Shown here: positions 8,530-16,859 of the stretch, piece by piece
Numbering within the stretch: the first letter of the stretch is position 1
Layout of the letters: each line of letters starts with the position of its first letter
From: an uncultured Lachnospiraceae bacterium
GTDB taxonomy: Bacteria; Bacillota_A; Clostridia; Lachnospirales; Lachnospiraceae
Assembly (NCBI GenBank): GCA_910585355.1
Contig: CAJUDN010000018.1
Coordinates: 1 to 43,438 of the forward strand
Reading direction: 5' to 3'
DNA: 43,438 nucleotides
Made by a program: the position numbers and the translations under genes
The notes under the pieces: generated by a model
Database searches by the model: none
What the model saw: only the letters and a program-made list of their open reading frames with translations
Told to the model about the DNA's origin: nothing

Positions 8530-10065
8530 ATGCTGGAGGTAAGGAATCTGTCAAAGAATTTTGATGGAAATTATGTGCTCAGGGGGATTCATTTAAAAAT
8601 CGACGACGGGAAGGTATATGGCCTTATAGGGGCCAACGGCTCGGGAAAAAGTACCTTCATGAATATATTAAACGGAAACGATGTTATTGTCAGAAGCGGC
8701 GGATATGAAGGAAGCGTCTGCATTGACGGAGAAGAGATACAGATTGGAAATCACAGTCAGTCCGCCGCCCATGGAATCGCTATGGTTCACCAGGAGCTGG
8801 CTTTATTTTATGGCATGACTGTGACGGAAAATATAAAAATTAACCATGAGAACGTAAAATTCGCAGACGGTCCTATTTCGGAGTTCGCCTATGTGGACGG
8901 GAAGAAGAACCGCGAGGATGCGGCTGCTGCTCTGGAGCGGATTGGTTCCGGGCTGAATCCGGACCAGTATGTGGACAGGCTGTCCTTAAACCAGAAGCAG
9001 TTTGTGGAGCTGGCCAGAGAGCTGGATAACCGGAATGTGCGGCTTCTGATGCTGGATGAACCCACCAGCTCCCTTAATATCACAGAGACCAGAGGCCTTT
9101 TAAAATGTATCCGGGAAATTGCGGACTCCGGGATTTCAGTACTGTTCGTTTCCCACCGCCTGGAGGAAATCATGGAGGTGTGCGATACGGTTTCCATCCT
9201 TCGGGACGGGGAGCTGATTTCCACCTATGAAAAGAGTGAGTTTGATATCAGACGGTTTGCCGATGATATGGTGGGGCAGGAGATTGTGAAAGCCCAGAAA
9301 GAGAAGACGCATGAGGACGGACCTGTGGTGTTCCGGTACAAAAATATCCGGAACAAAGGAGGGGACCTGGATATAAAAAAGGGAGAAATCTTCGGAATCA
9401 CAGGCCTTGCGGGTCAGGGACAGGATCAGCTTCTGGACGGTCTTTTCGGTTTAAAGGATGGCGGATGCCAGGCCTTTTATAAGGATCGGGAGCTTAGAAA
9501 AGGAGATAACCAGGCCTTAATTAAAAACGGAATCTATTATCTTTCCGAGGACCGGGCGGGAACCAGCCTGTTTTTGGAGAGCCCCATCTGGAAAAACATG
9601 ATTTTTGGAACGGAGGAGCGCCACCCTGAATTTTTGCACTTAAAGTCCTGCCCGGCCCTTTCCTTCCTTAATAAAAAGGCCATTTCGGCCCATGTGGAGA
9701 AGATCATTGAAACATTAAATATCGTATGCCGGGGACCGGACCAGAAGGTGAGGGAACTTTCCGGCGGAAACCAGCAGAAAGTCTGCGTAGGGAGGGCGCT
9801 GACCTTTCGGCCGGATCTGCTGTTTATTTCCGAACCCACCAGAGGAATCGACGTATATTCCAAGGAACTGATTCTTAAATGGATTCTTAAGATGAACCAG
9901 GAATACAAAACCACAATTGTGGTGGCGTCCGGTGAACTGGAGGAGCTTTTAAGAGTCTGTGACCGGATTGCCGTCATGTATCAGGGAGAGGTATTTAAGA
10001 TTTTTGAGGGAAATTCGGGGCTTGAGGAGCTGACTCTGGCCCTTTACGGGAGGGAAGCCTCATGA
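8530..10065 (+). CDS. sugar/nucleoside-type ABC importer ATPase (two nucleotide-binding domains)
   Basis: A 511-aa fused double ATPase of the RbsA/MglA class. Domain 1 has Walker A GANGSGKST (near residue 38), the signature-like LSLNQKQFVELAREL, Walker B LLMLDEPTSSL and the switch histidine in FVSHRLEE. Domain 2 has a degenerate Walker A (GITGLAGQGQDQ), the signature LSGGNQQKVCVGRAL and LLFISEPTRGIDV. This asymmetry, one intact and one degenerate site, is normal for the class. It overlaps the first permease by four bases (ATGA). It drives uptake through the two permeases that follow; the ligand is set by the DUF3798 lipoprotein at 12179. Confidence 0.94.
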   Translation: MLEVRNLSKNFDGNYVLRGIHLKIDDGKVYGLIGANGSGKSTFMNILNGNDVIVRSGGYEGSVCIDGEEIQIGNHSQSAAHGIAMVHQELALFYGMTVTENIKINHENVKFADGPISEFAYVDGKKNREDAAAALERIGSGLNPDQYVDRLSLNQKQFVELARELDNRNVRLLMLDEPTSSLNITETRGLLKCIREIADSGISVLFVSHRLEEIMEVCDTVSILRDGELISTYEKSEFDIRRFADDMVGQEIVKAQKEKTHEDGPVVFRYKNIRNKGGDLDIKKGEIFGITGLAGQGQDQLLDGLFGLKDGGCQAFYKDRELRKGDNQALIKNGIYYLSEDRAGTSLFLESPIWKNMIFGTEERHPEFLHLKSCPALSFLNKKAISAHVEKIIETLNIVCRGPDQKVRELSGGNQQKVCVGRALTFRPDLLFISEPTRGIDVYSKELILKWILKMNQEYKTTIVVASGELEELLRVCDRIAVMYQGEVFKIFEGNSGLEELTLALYGREAS

Positions 10066-11105
10066 GAAATAAGTATTTAAACCCTCCGCAGATAATCATG
10101 TTTCTTTATATGGGGATCCTTCTGATTGCGGCGGCGGCTGTGAATATGAACCTGGTGGGACTGATCAATGATGCGCTGATTAAATGGGCCATGAACGGTG
10201 TTATTGTGCTGTCCCTGATTCCCATGATCAACGTGGGAGCGGGACGGAATTTTGGCATGTCCATCGGCCTTTCCGCGGGTCTGGTGGGAATGATTTTTGC
10301 AGTTAACGCAAGATATACTTCCTGGCAGGGGTTTTTCACCTCGATATTTCTGGGAATGGCCGTTGCTGCAGCGTTCGGCTTTGTGTATGCAAAAATTTTA
10401 AACCAGTTAAAGCTCAACGAAGAAATTGTGGGAACCTTTGCGGGATATTCCTTTATTCCCATTATGAATCTGTTTTATACCTTTGCTCCTGTAAGCAACC
10501 GCCAGATGCTGTATCCCATCGGCGGCCAGGGGTTGCGTCCCAAGGTGAATCTGGACAACTATTTCGGCCAGGTGCTGGATCATCTGTGGCAGATTCAGAT
10601 CGGACAGCTCGTGATTCCCCTGGGGCTTCTTTTGTTTTTCTTTGGAATCGGCGGGGGGTTATGGCTGTTTTCCAAAACCAGAACGGGAATGATTTTTTCA
10701 GCCATTGCAGAGAACGACCGGTTTGTGAAGCTCTCCGGCATCCGCGTGGATTGGTACCGCACCATTGGAATCATTATGTCCACGGTGCTGGCTGCTGTGG
10801 GCGTTGTGGTGTATACCCAGAGCTATGGGATCCTGCATCTGTATGACGGCCCCTTTATGATGAGCTTTCCGGCGGTTTCCGCCATTGTGATCGGCGGTGC
10901 GAGCCCCAAAAAGGCCACGGTGGCCAATGCTCTCATAGGAACCTTTCTCTACCAGACCACATACCTGTTATCAATTCCGGTGGCCAATGCTCTTTTGATT
11001 CCGGAAATGGCGGAGATTTTAAGAACCATTGTCACAAGCGGCATTATTCTTTATGCCTTTATATTTGAGAGAAAGGATACGAGAAATGAAGCACATCAAA
11101 AATAA
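10062..11105 (+). CDS. ABC importer permease 1 (BPD_transp_2 family)
   Basis: A 347-aa inner-membrane permease with about nine hydrophobic helices, of the branched-chain amino acid/ribose/nucleoside type. Typical features are INVGAGRNFGMSIGLSAGLVG in the first half and the coupling region FSAIAENDRFVKLSGIRVDWYR followed by SFPAVSAIVIGGASPKKATVANALIGT. The start overlaps the ATPase stop by four bases. It pairs with the related but distinct permease at 11086 to make a heterodimeric channel. Confidence 0.92.
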   Translation: MRNKYLNPPQIIMFLYMGILLIAAAAVNMNLVGLINDALIKWAMNGVIVLSLIPMINVGAGRNFGMSIGLSAGLVGMIFAVNARYTSWQGFFTSIFLGMAVAAAFGFVYAKILNQLKLNEEIVGTFAGYSFIPIMNLFYTFAPVSNRQMLYPIGGQGLRPKVNLDNYFGQVLDHLWQIQIGQLVIPLGLLLFFFGIGGGLWLFSKTRTGMIFSAIAENDRFVKLSGIRVDWYRTIGIIMSTVLAAVGVVVYTQSYGILHLYDGPFMMSFPAVSAIVIGGASPKKATVANALIGTFLYQTTYLLSIPVANALLIPEMAEILRTIVTSGIILYAFIFERKDTRNEAHQK

Positions 11106-12126
11106 TATGGTCCCTGCTGCTATCCTTGTTTTGGGTATCCTGTCCTTTAAACTGTCGGGCGTCAGCGGAAGCTACCTGGCCGCAGAGGTGTATACGCGAT
11201 TTATCCGGAATATTTTATTCACTCTGGCCCTGATTCTTCCGATTACCTGCGGCATGGGGATTAATTTTGCCATTGTGGTGGGAGCCATATCCGCCCAGAT
11301 GGCTATGGTGCTGTCGGTGGATTTCATGCTGGAGGGAATCCCGGCTCTCCTGTTTGTGACCGGAGCCAGCATCGTTTTTTCCGTGATTTTCGGTTCCATG
11401 GTGGCAGCCCTTTTAAACCGGGCCAGAGGAAAGGAAATGATAGTATCCATTATGATTGGCCAGCTAAGCTCAGTCATCTACCAGTTTGTTTTCATGGTAG
11501 CCTACGGAATGCTTTTTGAGCCGAAAAACAAGGAGATTCTTTTGGAGCGCGGCATCGGCGTCAGAAGTATGGTGGACGCCAAAAATATCAGCGGTGTATT
11601 TAAAAGTATCCTTCCTTTCCAGTTTGACAGGAAGACCTATACGCTGTTTCCGTTAATACTGATTGCGCTGTTTACACTTTTTCTGTTTTACATTCAGAAG
11701 ACGAAGTTTGGAGTTCTTGCAAGGGCAGTGGGAACGGACATGACTGTGGCCGGAAAACTTGGCATTGAAAGCAGCCGGGTCCGCAGCATATGCATTATTC
11801 TGTCCACGATATTTGCGGCCATGAGTCAGATCCTGTTTGTGGCGGATTTTGGCACCATCAATGTGTATACAGGGCACCTCGGTCTGGATACCTTTGCGGC
11901 TGCGGCTATTCTAGTGGGCGGCGCGTCCATCAGAAAGGTAAAAATGAGGAACTGCTTTGTGGGTGTGATTTTGTTCCATGCCCTGTTTATCACATCCCCT
12001 ATGGCGGGACAGAATTTGTTTAATAATCCGTCGGTGGGAGAGTACTTCCGCTCATTCCTGGCCTATGGAGTTATTGTCATCGCAATTATCATGAACCTGA
12101 AAACGGAACGGACGAGGGCGGTATAG
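11086..12126 (+). CDS. ABC importer permease 2 (BPD_transp_2 family)
   Basis: A 346-aa permease with eight or nine hydrophobic helices. The conserved coupling segment is AVGTDMTVAGKLGIESSRVR, followed by DTFAAAAILVGGASIRKVK, matching the partner permease. The frame is open from 11029, but ATG 11086 (MKHIKNNMVPAAILVLGIL) starts directly before the first helix and overlaps the upstream stop by 20 bases. It acts with permease 1 and the ATPase at 8530. Confidence 0.92.
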   Translation: MKHIKNNMVPAAILVLGILSFKLSGVSGSYLAAEVYTRFIRNILFTLALILPITCGMGINFAIVVGAISAQMAMVLSVDFMLEGIPALLFVTGASIVFSVIFGSMVAALLNRARGKEMIVSIMIGQLSSVIYQFVFMVAYGMLFEPKNKEILLERGIGVRSMVDAKNISGVFKSILPFQFDRKTYTLFPLILIALFTLFLFYIQKTKFGVLARAVGTDMTVAGKLGIESSRVRSICIILSTIFAAMSQILFVADFGTINVYTGHLGLDTFAAAAILVGGASIRKVKMRNCFVGVILFHALFITSPMAGQNLFNNPSVGEYFRSFLAYGVIVIAIIMNLKTERTRAV

Positions 12127-12178
12127 AATTGGTTTTGGAGCGAAAGCTTTAAAATAATATTATTTTTTGGAGGAACAT

Positions 12179-13408
12179 ATGAGAAAAAAAATCGTTAGTG
12201 CCGTTTTAACGGCGGCCATGGCAGCATCCATGCTGACCGCATGCCAGAGCAGCAAACCTGCTGTGGAGACTGCGGCGGCAGCCACAACGGCCACGGAAAC
12301 GGCCGCGGGGACGACAGCAGCCACAACGGCTGCCGAGACGACCGCCACAGCAGCAGAAACAGAGGCAGTCGAAGAGACCTACAAAATCGGGATTGTTACC
12401 CCTACGCTGACAGTCAGCGAGGACGAGTTCCGTGCGGCAGCTGAAATGGTTCAGAAATATCCGGACCTTGTTGTGCATAAGACGCTGCCGGAAAATTTTG
12501 CCACAGATAAAGAGGGCTGTATTTCTGTTGTTACAAGCCTTGCAGATGACCCGGAGATGAAGTACATTATTTTTGACAATGGCATGGAGGGAATTATTCC
12601 GGCGTTCCAGACCATTCGCGAAAAGAGGCCGGACATTGTGACTATGGTATCCTGTAACGACGATCCGAAGCTCTTGAATGAGTATGTGGACATTGCCATC
12701 AGCACCGACTGGAACAGAAGGGGAGAAACCATCCCCACAAAAGCGCATAATATGGGAGCAAAGACCTTCATCCACTATTCCTTCCCGACGCATATGGCTT
12801 CTGAAAGCAAATCCGTGAGAAGAGACATTATGAAGGACACCTGCGAAAAGCTGGGGATGGAATTCGTTGAGATCACCACACCGGACCCGCAGACAGGAAA
12901 CGGCCGTGCTGCCATGCTTCAGTTCTTACAGGAAGATATTCCGAGGCAGATTGAAAAGTACGGTCCCGACACCAATATTTTCGGGACCAACTGCCCCATG
13001 TACGATGTGATTCTTGATGAGGCATTCGAAAAAAAGTTCATCGTTGCAGAGCAGTGCTGTCCCACCCCCACACAGGCATACCCCACTGTGCTGAATCTGG
13101 AAATCACAGAGGAGGACCTGGGAGACTATGATAAGATTAACAGCATGATCACCGAAAAGGCCGCAGAGGCCGGAATGACGGGAAGATTGTCCGGGTGGGC
13201 AATGCCATCTTCTGTTTACATTCCCAAGTTTAAGATCGAACTTGCAAAACACATGCATGAAAACAACTTAAAGCCTGAGGATGTGTTAAGTAAGGAATTC
13301 CTTGACAATTTCAGTAAGGAATATATGCCCACTGCAGCTGATTTTGCAATCGCGGGAGAGGGACTGGACCACTACTACATGCTGATCTTAGAGGATGTTT
13401 ACTATTAA
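12179..13408 (+). CDS. DUF3798-family substrate-binding lipoprotein
   Basis: A 409-aa lipoprotein. The signal peptide MRKKIVSAVLTAAMAASMLTAC has lipobox LTAC with Cys22 as the lipidation site. A low-complexity Ala/Thr/Glu linker (about 27-68) tethers the folded part. From YKIGIVTPTLTVSEDEF onward it is a periplasmic-binding-protein-like fold of the DUF3798 family (about 70-409). ATG 12179 follows TGGAGG and is preferred to an in-frame ATG four codons earlier. It is last in the importer operon and should deliver the ligand to the two permeases. I know of no established ligand for this family; the RbsA-like ATPase suggests a sugar, nucleoside or similar small molecule. Confidence 0.9.
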   Translation: MRKKIVSAVLTAAMAASMLTACQSSKPAVETAAAATTATETAAGTTAATTAAETTATAAETEAVEETYKIGIVTPTLTVSEDEFRAAAEMVQKYPDLVVHKTLPENFATDKEGCISVVTSLADDPEMKYIIFDNGMEGIIPAFQTIREKRPDIVTMVSCNDDPKLLNEYVDIAISTDWNRRGETIPTKAHNMGAKTFIHYSFPTHMASESKSVRRDIMKDTCEKLGMEFVEITTPDPQTGNGRAAMLQFLQEDIPRQIEKYGPDTNIFGTNCPMYDVILDEAFEKKFIVAEQCCPTPTQAYPTVLNLEITEEDLGDYDKINSMITEKAAEAGMTGRLSGWAMPSSVYIPKFKIELAKHMHENNLKPEDVLSKEFLDNFSKEYMPTAADFAIAGEGLDHYYMLILEDVYY

Positions 13409-13422
13409 TAATAGGAAGAAAG

Positions 13423-13458
13423 ACGGCCGGATTTTGATTCCGGCCGTTTTTACTTTCC
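13423..13458 (+). terminator. rho-independent terminator of the importer operon
   Basis: A perfect 9-bp GC-rich stem (13423-13431 with 13439-13447), a seven-base loop, then TTTT and TTT. It lies 15 bases after the lipoprotein stop. Confidence 0.93.
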
Positions 13459-13785
13459 AGAGACCATCAAAATTATGAAGAGACTGGCATGACGGCGGAG
13501 AGTGGAAAGAAGGCTCATATCCGGATGAATGAGCATCATCATTTTTATGGATAATCCGGAGAGTGTAATGGAGAGAGCCCGGACACCGGCAGCTCCGAAA
13601 AAGTGACTGTTCATCCTTGTATCTTCTTGCCCGCGTACCGCGGACAAGAAGCACGCGGCGTCTGTCTTATGGAGGTTCCGGGTAAAAAGCATTTATGAAA
13701 ACAGGTTTTCAGCGCATTTTTCACTCGGAATCTTTGCAAGGCTGAACGGTTACCCGGAGAATTAAAAATCTTGTAAAAGCACTTG
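13459..13785. other. non-coding stretch before sigK
   Basis: I see no gene. A 13-bp stem with one mismatch and a three-base loop occupies 13623-13651 and has no T tail, so it is not a simple terminator. I could not identify a convincing SigE- or SigK-type promoter by eye. Confidence 0.45.
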
Positions 13786-13839
13786 AAAAGCCGCCTTAGC
13801 ATAAGATATAGTAACGAATGCTTAAGGTGGCTTTCTTTG
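13786..13839 (+). promoter_or_regulatory. hairpin that buries the sigK ribosome-binding site
   Basis: AAAGCCGCCTTAGCAT (13787-13802) pairs with ATGCTTAAGGTGGCTTT (13818-13834), giving a stem of about 16 bp with one bulged T and one G-U pair around a 15-base loop. The Shine-Dalgarno sequence AAGGTGG (13824-13830) lies wholly in the 3' arm and pairs with CCGCCTT (13791-13797). The TTG start (13837) lies two bases after the stem. Nothing T-rich follows, so a translational gate is likelier than a terminator. Confidence 0.65.
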
Positions 13840-14457
13840 AAGACTTTTCTACAACCATTATCTGCACGGGAAGAAAGAGAGTACCTGGAACGATACAAAG
13901 AGGGTGACCAGGAAGCAAGGGCCATGCTGATCAACAGGAACATGCGTCTTGTGGCACATGTCATCAAGAAATATCAGGGTTCCGACTATGAGATGGAAGA
14001 CCTGCTTTCTGTGGGAACCATCGGACTCATAAAGGCAGTTAATACCTATGACATGGATAAAGGCTCAAGACTGGCCACATATGCGGCCAAATGTGTTGAA
14101 AATGAAATTCTGATGCTGTTTCGCGCCAGCAAAAAATATTCAAAAGAGGTTTCTATTTATGACCCCATTGGAACTGACAAGGATGGTGAGACGGTCAGTC
14201 TCCTGGACGTTCTGGAAGTGGAGGGAAAGGAAGCCATAGAACAGGTCATTTTAAAGCAGGATGTGAAAAGGCTCTACGAGGCCTATGAACAGGATTTAAA
14301 AGACACTGAAAAGACCGTTATCCGCATGCGATACGGCCTTTTCGGTTCTAAGGAGTATACACAGAGAGAGATTGCAGGAATTCTTGGAATATCCCGGTCT
14401 TACGTGAGCAGGATTGAAAAGAAAGCCATAGAAAAGCTAAGAAAAAATTTTGTCTGA
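13837..14457 (+). CDS. sigK: RNA polymerase sporulation sigma factor SigK
   Basis: A late mother-cell sigma factor of 206 aa. Region 2 contains MLINRNMRLVAHVIKKY, the -10 recognition segment MEDLLSVGTIGLIKAVNTYD and LATYAAKCVENEILMLFR. The SigK hallmark DPIGTDKDGETVSLLDVL follows, and the region-4 helix-turn-helix is TQREIAGILGISRSYVSRIEKKA. The frame is open from a TTG at 13783, but that codon has no ribosome-binding site and lies in the 5' arm of the hairpin. TTG 13837 (MKTFLQPLSAREERE) follows AAGGTGG at seven bases and matches where SigK homologues begin. With this start there is no inhibitory pro-sequence as in Bacillus, and the gene is not split by a skin-type element. Confidence 0.88.
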   Translation: MKTFLQPLSAREEREYLERYKEGDQEARAMLINRNMRLVAHVIKKYQGSDYEMEDLLSVGTIGLIKAVNTYDMDKGSRLATYAAKCVENEILMLFRASKKYSKEVSIYDPIGTDKDGETVSLLDVLEVEGKEAIEQVILKQDVKRLYEAYEQDLKDTEKTVIRMRYGLFGSKEYTQREIAGILGISRSYVSRIEKKAIEKLRKNFV

Positions 14458-14461
14458 TGAG

Positions 14462-14512
14462 GCGTCTGCCGCCATCCCGGATTCCGGGACCGGCAGGCGT
14501 TTTTGCTTTTTG
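14462..14512 (+). terminator. rho-independent terminator after sigK
   Basis: An outer stem of about 8 bp (CGTCTGCCG with CGGCAGGCG) and an inner stem TCCCGG-ATT-CCGGGA are followed by TTTTTGCTTTTTG. Confidence 0.9.
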
Positions 14513-14550
14513 TCCCCTTTCACCAGCGGCAGCTCTAAATGATAAAAGAC

Positions 14551-14625
14551 AAACAAACGTTCTGTTTCTTGTTGCATTTCTGCCATATACGTGTTATAAT
14601 ATTCCCAAAACAGAACAAACGTTCT
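14551..14625 (+). promoter_or_regulatory. SOS-type promoter flanked by two LexA-like boxes
   Basis: TTGCAT (14572-14577), a 17-base spacer and a perfect TATAAT (14595-14600). A perfect Gram-positive LexA box core, AGAACAAACGTTCT, lies at 14612-14625 just downstream of the expected start site. A second box with one mismatch in the core (AAACAAACGTTC, 14551-14562) lies upstream of the -35. The consensus used is GAAC-N4-GTTC. Confidence 0.85.
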
Positions 14626-14644
14626 ATTTATAAAGGAGAGACAA

Positions 14645-15991
14645 ATGCTGCTGCAGGAAAATATGGGATTGGAGGAAAAACTAAAAATTCTGGCCGATGC
14701 CGCGAAGTATGACGTGGCCTGCACTTCCAGCGGAGTTGACAGGAAAGGAAAGAAGGGATATACCGGAAATACCATCAGCGGCGGAATCTGTCACAGTTTT
14801 GGGGCAGACGGGCGGTGTATTTCGCTTCTGAAAATACTGATGACCAACTGGTGTATTTATGACTGTAAATACTGTGTGAACCGATGTTCCAATGATGTGA
14901 TACGGACGGCCTTTACTCCGGATGAGATTTGCGAGCTTACTATGGAATTTTATAAAAGAAACTATATTGAGGGACTGTTTTTAAGCTCCGGTGTGGTAGA
15001 AAGCGCCGATAAAACTATGGAGCTCCTCTATGAGGCTATATGGAAACTTAGAAATACCCATAAATTTCGCGGATATATTCATGTGAAGGCAATTCCGGGC
15101 GCCGATCGGCAGCTTATTGAGCGCGTGGGATTTCTGGCTGACCGCATGAGCATTAATTTGGAACTGCCTACGGCCGATAGTCTGAAAAAACTGTGTCCGG
15201 GGAAGACAAGAGAGAAGATTCTCCTCCCTATGCGTCAGATCCAGGCGGGAATCACGGAAAACAGAAATGAGCTGGCAATTTACCGAAGCGCGCCAAGATT
15301 TGTTCCGGCAGGACAGAGTACGCAGATGATTGTAGGGGCCACGCCGGAAAATGATTACCAGATGGTATCGGTGGCCGAGGCGCTGTATCAGAAATATAAC
15401 CTGAAGAGGGTGTTTTATTCTGCCTTCGTGCCTGTAGTGCCGGATAAAAGCCTTCCGGCAGTATCCGGAGGCCCTCCTCTTTTACGGGAACACAGGCTGT
15501 ATCAGGCGGACTGGCTTTTGCGGTTCTATGGGTTTCGGGCGGATGAATTACTGTCGGAGGAAAGACCGAATTTCAATATATTTCTGGATCCCAAGTGCGA
15601 CTGGGCAGTACGGCATTTGGAGGAGTTTCCGGTGGAGGTCATGACGGCGGATTATGGGAAGCTTTTAAGAGTCCCCGGTCTGGGCGTCCGCTCCGCCAAG
15701 CGTATTGTCATGGCCCGGAGGACAGGGAGATTGTCCTATGGAGATCTGAAAAAATTTGGAGTGGTATTAAAGCGAGCTGTATTCTTTCTTACCTGCTGTG
15801 GAAAAATGATGATTCCGGTGCGGATGGAAGAAAATTTTATCACCAGTCAGTTAATGGGAGAGGAACGAAAAAAGGTCTGGGATATGGGAAATGAAAACTC
15901 CTTCCGGCAGTTATCGCTATTTGAAGATTGGAAGCCGGATGCAGTGCCGGAAGCGGCCGATGCGAAGAAGGCGCTATTCGGTGAGATGTGA
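14645..15991 (+). CDS. putative DNA modification/repair radical SAM protein
   Basis: A 448-aa radical SAM enzyme. The 4Fe-4S motif CIYDCKYC (Cys70, Cys74, Cys77) binds the cluster that cleaves S-adenosylmethionine. A C-terminal helix-hairpin-helix, LLRVPGLGVRSAKRIVMARR (about 340-360), is a non-specific DNA-binding element. This layout matches the family described as a putative DNA modification/repair radical SAM protein linked to uracil-DNA glycosylase (TIGR03916, from memory). ATG 14645 follows AAAGGAGAG. The promoter is flanked by LexA-like boxes, which supports a role in the DNA damage response. The reaction is not known to me. Confidence 0.88.
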   Translation: MLLQENMGLEEKLKILADAAKYDVACTSSGVDRKGKKGYTGNTISGGICHSFGADGRCISLLKILMTNWCIYDCKYCVNRCSNDVIRTAFTPDEICELTMEFYKRNYIEGLFLSSGVVESADKTMELLYEAIWKLRNTHKFRGYIHVKAIPGADRQLIERVGFLADRMSINLELPTADSLKKLCPGKTREKILLPMRQIQAGITENRNELAIYRSAPRFVPAGQSTQMIVGATPENDYQMVSVAEALYQKYNLKRVFYSAFVPVVPDKSLPAVSGGPPLLREHRLYQADWLLRFYGFRADELLSEERPNFNIFLDPKCDWAVRHLEEFPVEVMTADYGKLLRVPGLGVRSAKRIVMARRTGRLSYGDLKKFGVVLKRAVFFLTCCGKMMIPVRMEENFITSQLMGEERKKVWDMGNENSFRQLSLFEDWKPDAVPEAADAKKALFGEM

Positions 15992-16003
15992 GGAGGTGCC
16001 GGA

Positions 16004-16759
16004 TTGACAGTATTCTTATGTAAAAATGGTTTCGATGGAATTCTTTGCGGCGTATATGATATATATGCCAGCCGTCTTCCCCTTTCCGACTGCAGTCTGG
16101 AATTGGAGAGCGAATATGAACCGCTTTTATTCGCTCAGTACCGGGAGGTGCTGTTAGAGGCCTGGAAAGCAAAAAAAGTGGCGGAAAAAGTAAAAAACTT
16201 CATGTCGGAAGAGTCCTATATTTATCTGTACCGGGCCTCCCTTCACAAAAGCCCGGAACGCGGGAACTGGATTTTTAAGTTTATCGCTCTTGGACTTACA
16301 GCCGGGAGGAAGGTGCTTGGGATGCTTCAGAATCCTGCAGTGTACGAGATCTTTCAAATGAACCGATATGTGGGAAACGAGGCCCATTTTCTGGTGGAAT
16401 TTCTCCGGTTTGAGCGGCTCAAATCTGGAATTTATTATGGAAAAGTGGGGCCGGAAAACCAGGTTCTGGAGCTGGTGGCTGTTCATTTTGCCGACCGTTT
16501 TCCGGATATGGACTGGATGATTTATGACGAAAAGCACAAAGCGGCCGCTTTCCATGCAAACACCGGACACTGGGTTATTCGGGAAAGCGTGGAAAAGGAG
16601 GCGGTAGAGAAATGGAAGGGGGGAGGGAACAGCGACGCTTACGTGAATATGTGGAAGACCTTTTTCCATACTATCGCTATCGAAGAAAGGGCAAACCCCA
16701 GATGCCAGAGAACCATGCTTCCGCTCCGCTATCGAAAATATATGACGGAATTTCAATGA
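16004..16759 (+). CDS. DUF4130-type probable DNA metabolism protein
   Basis: A 251-aa protein starting MTVFLCKNGFDGILCGVYDIYASR, ending with a NPRCQRTMLPLRYRKYMTEF segment. It matches the partner family (TIGR03915/DUF4130, from memory) that regularly follows the radical SAM gene. The start is TTG 16004 behind a very strong GAGGAGGTG, 12 bases after the upstream stop. In some genomes this protein is fused to a uracil-DNA glycosylase domain. The length here leaves no room for one, and I see no glycosylase motifs or glycosylase gene next door. It should be co-induced with its partner. Confidence 0.85.
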   Translation: MTVFLCKNGFDGILCGVYDIYASRLPLSDCSLELESEYEPLLFAQYREVLLEAWKAKKVAEKVKNFMSEESYIYLYRASLHKSPERGNWIFKFIALGLTAGRKVLGMLQNPAVYEIFQMNRYVGNEAHFLVEFLRFERLKSGIYYGKVGPENQVLELVAVHFADRFPDMDWMIYDEKHKAAAFHANTGHWVIRESVEKEAVEKWKGGGNSDAYVNMWKTFFHTIAIEERANPRCQRTMLPLRYRKYMTEFQ

Positions 16760-16859
16760 TTCCGAAAAATATTGCGACGGATGTGGTATAATTCTTAATG
16801 TCGATAGACATGATACCAGCGCAAAAGAATATGGTTTTAGTAGTTAGGAGGGCATCACC

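Noticed and set aside
13783..13836. Earlier TTG start for sigK
   Set aside because: No ribosome-binding site; it lies in the hairpin arm, and the extra 18 residues do not match SigK homologues or a known pro-sequence.
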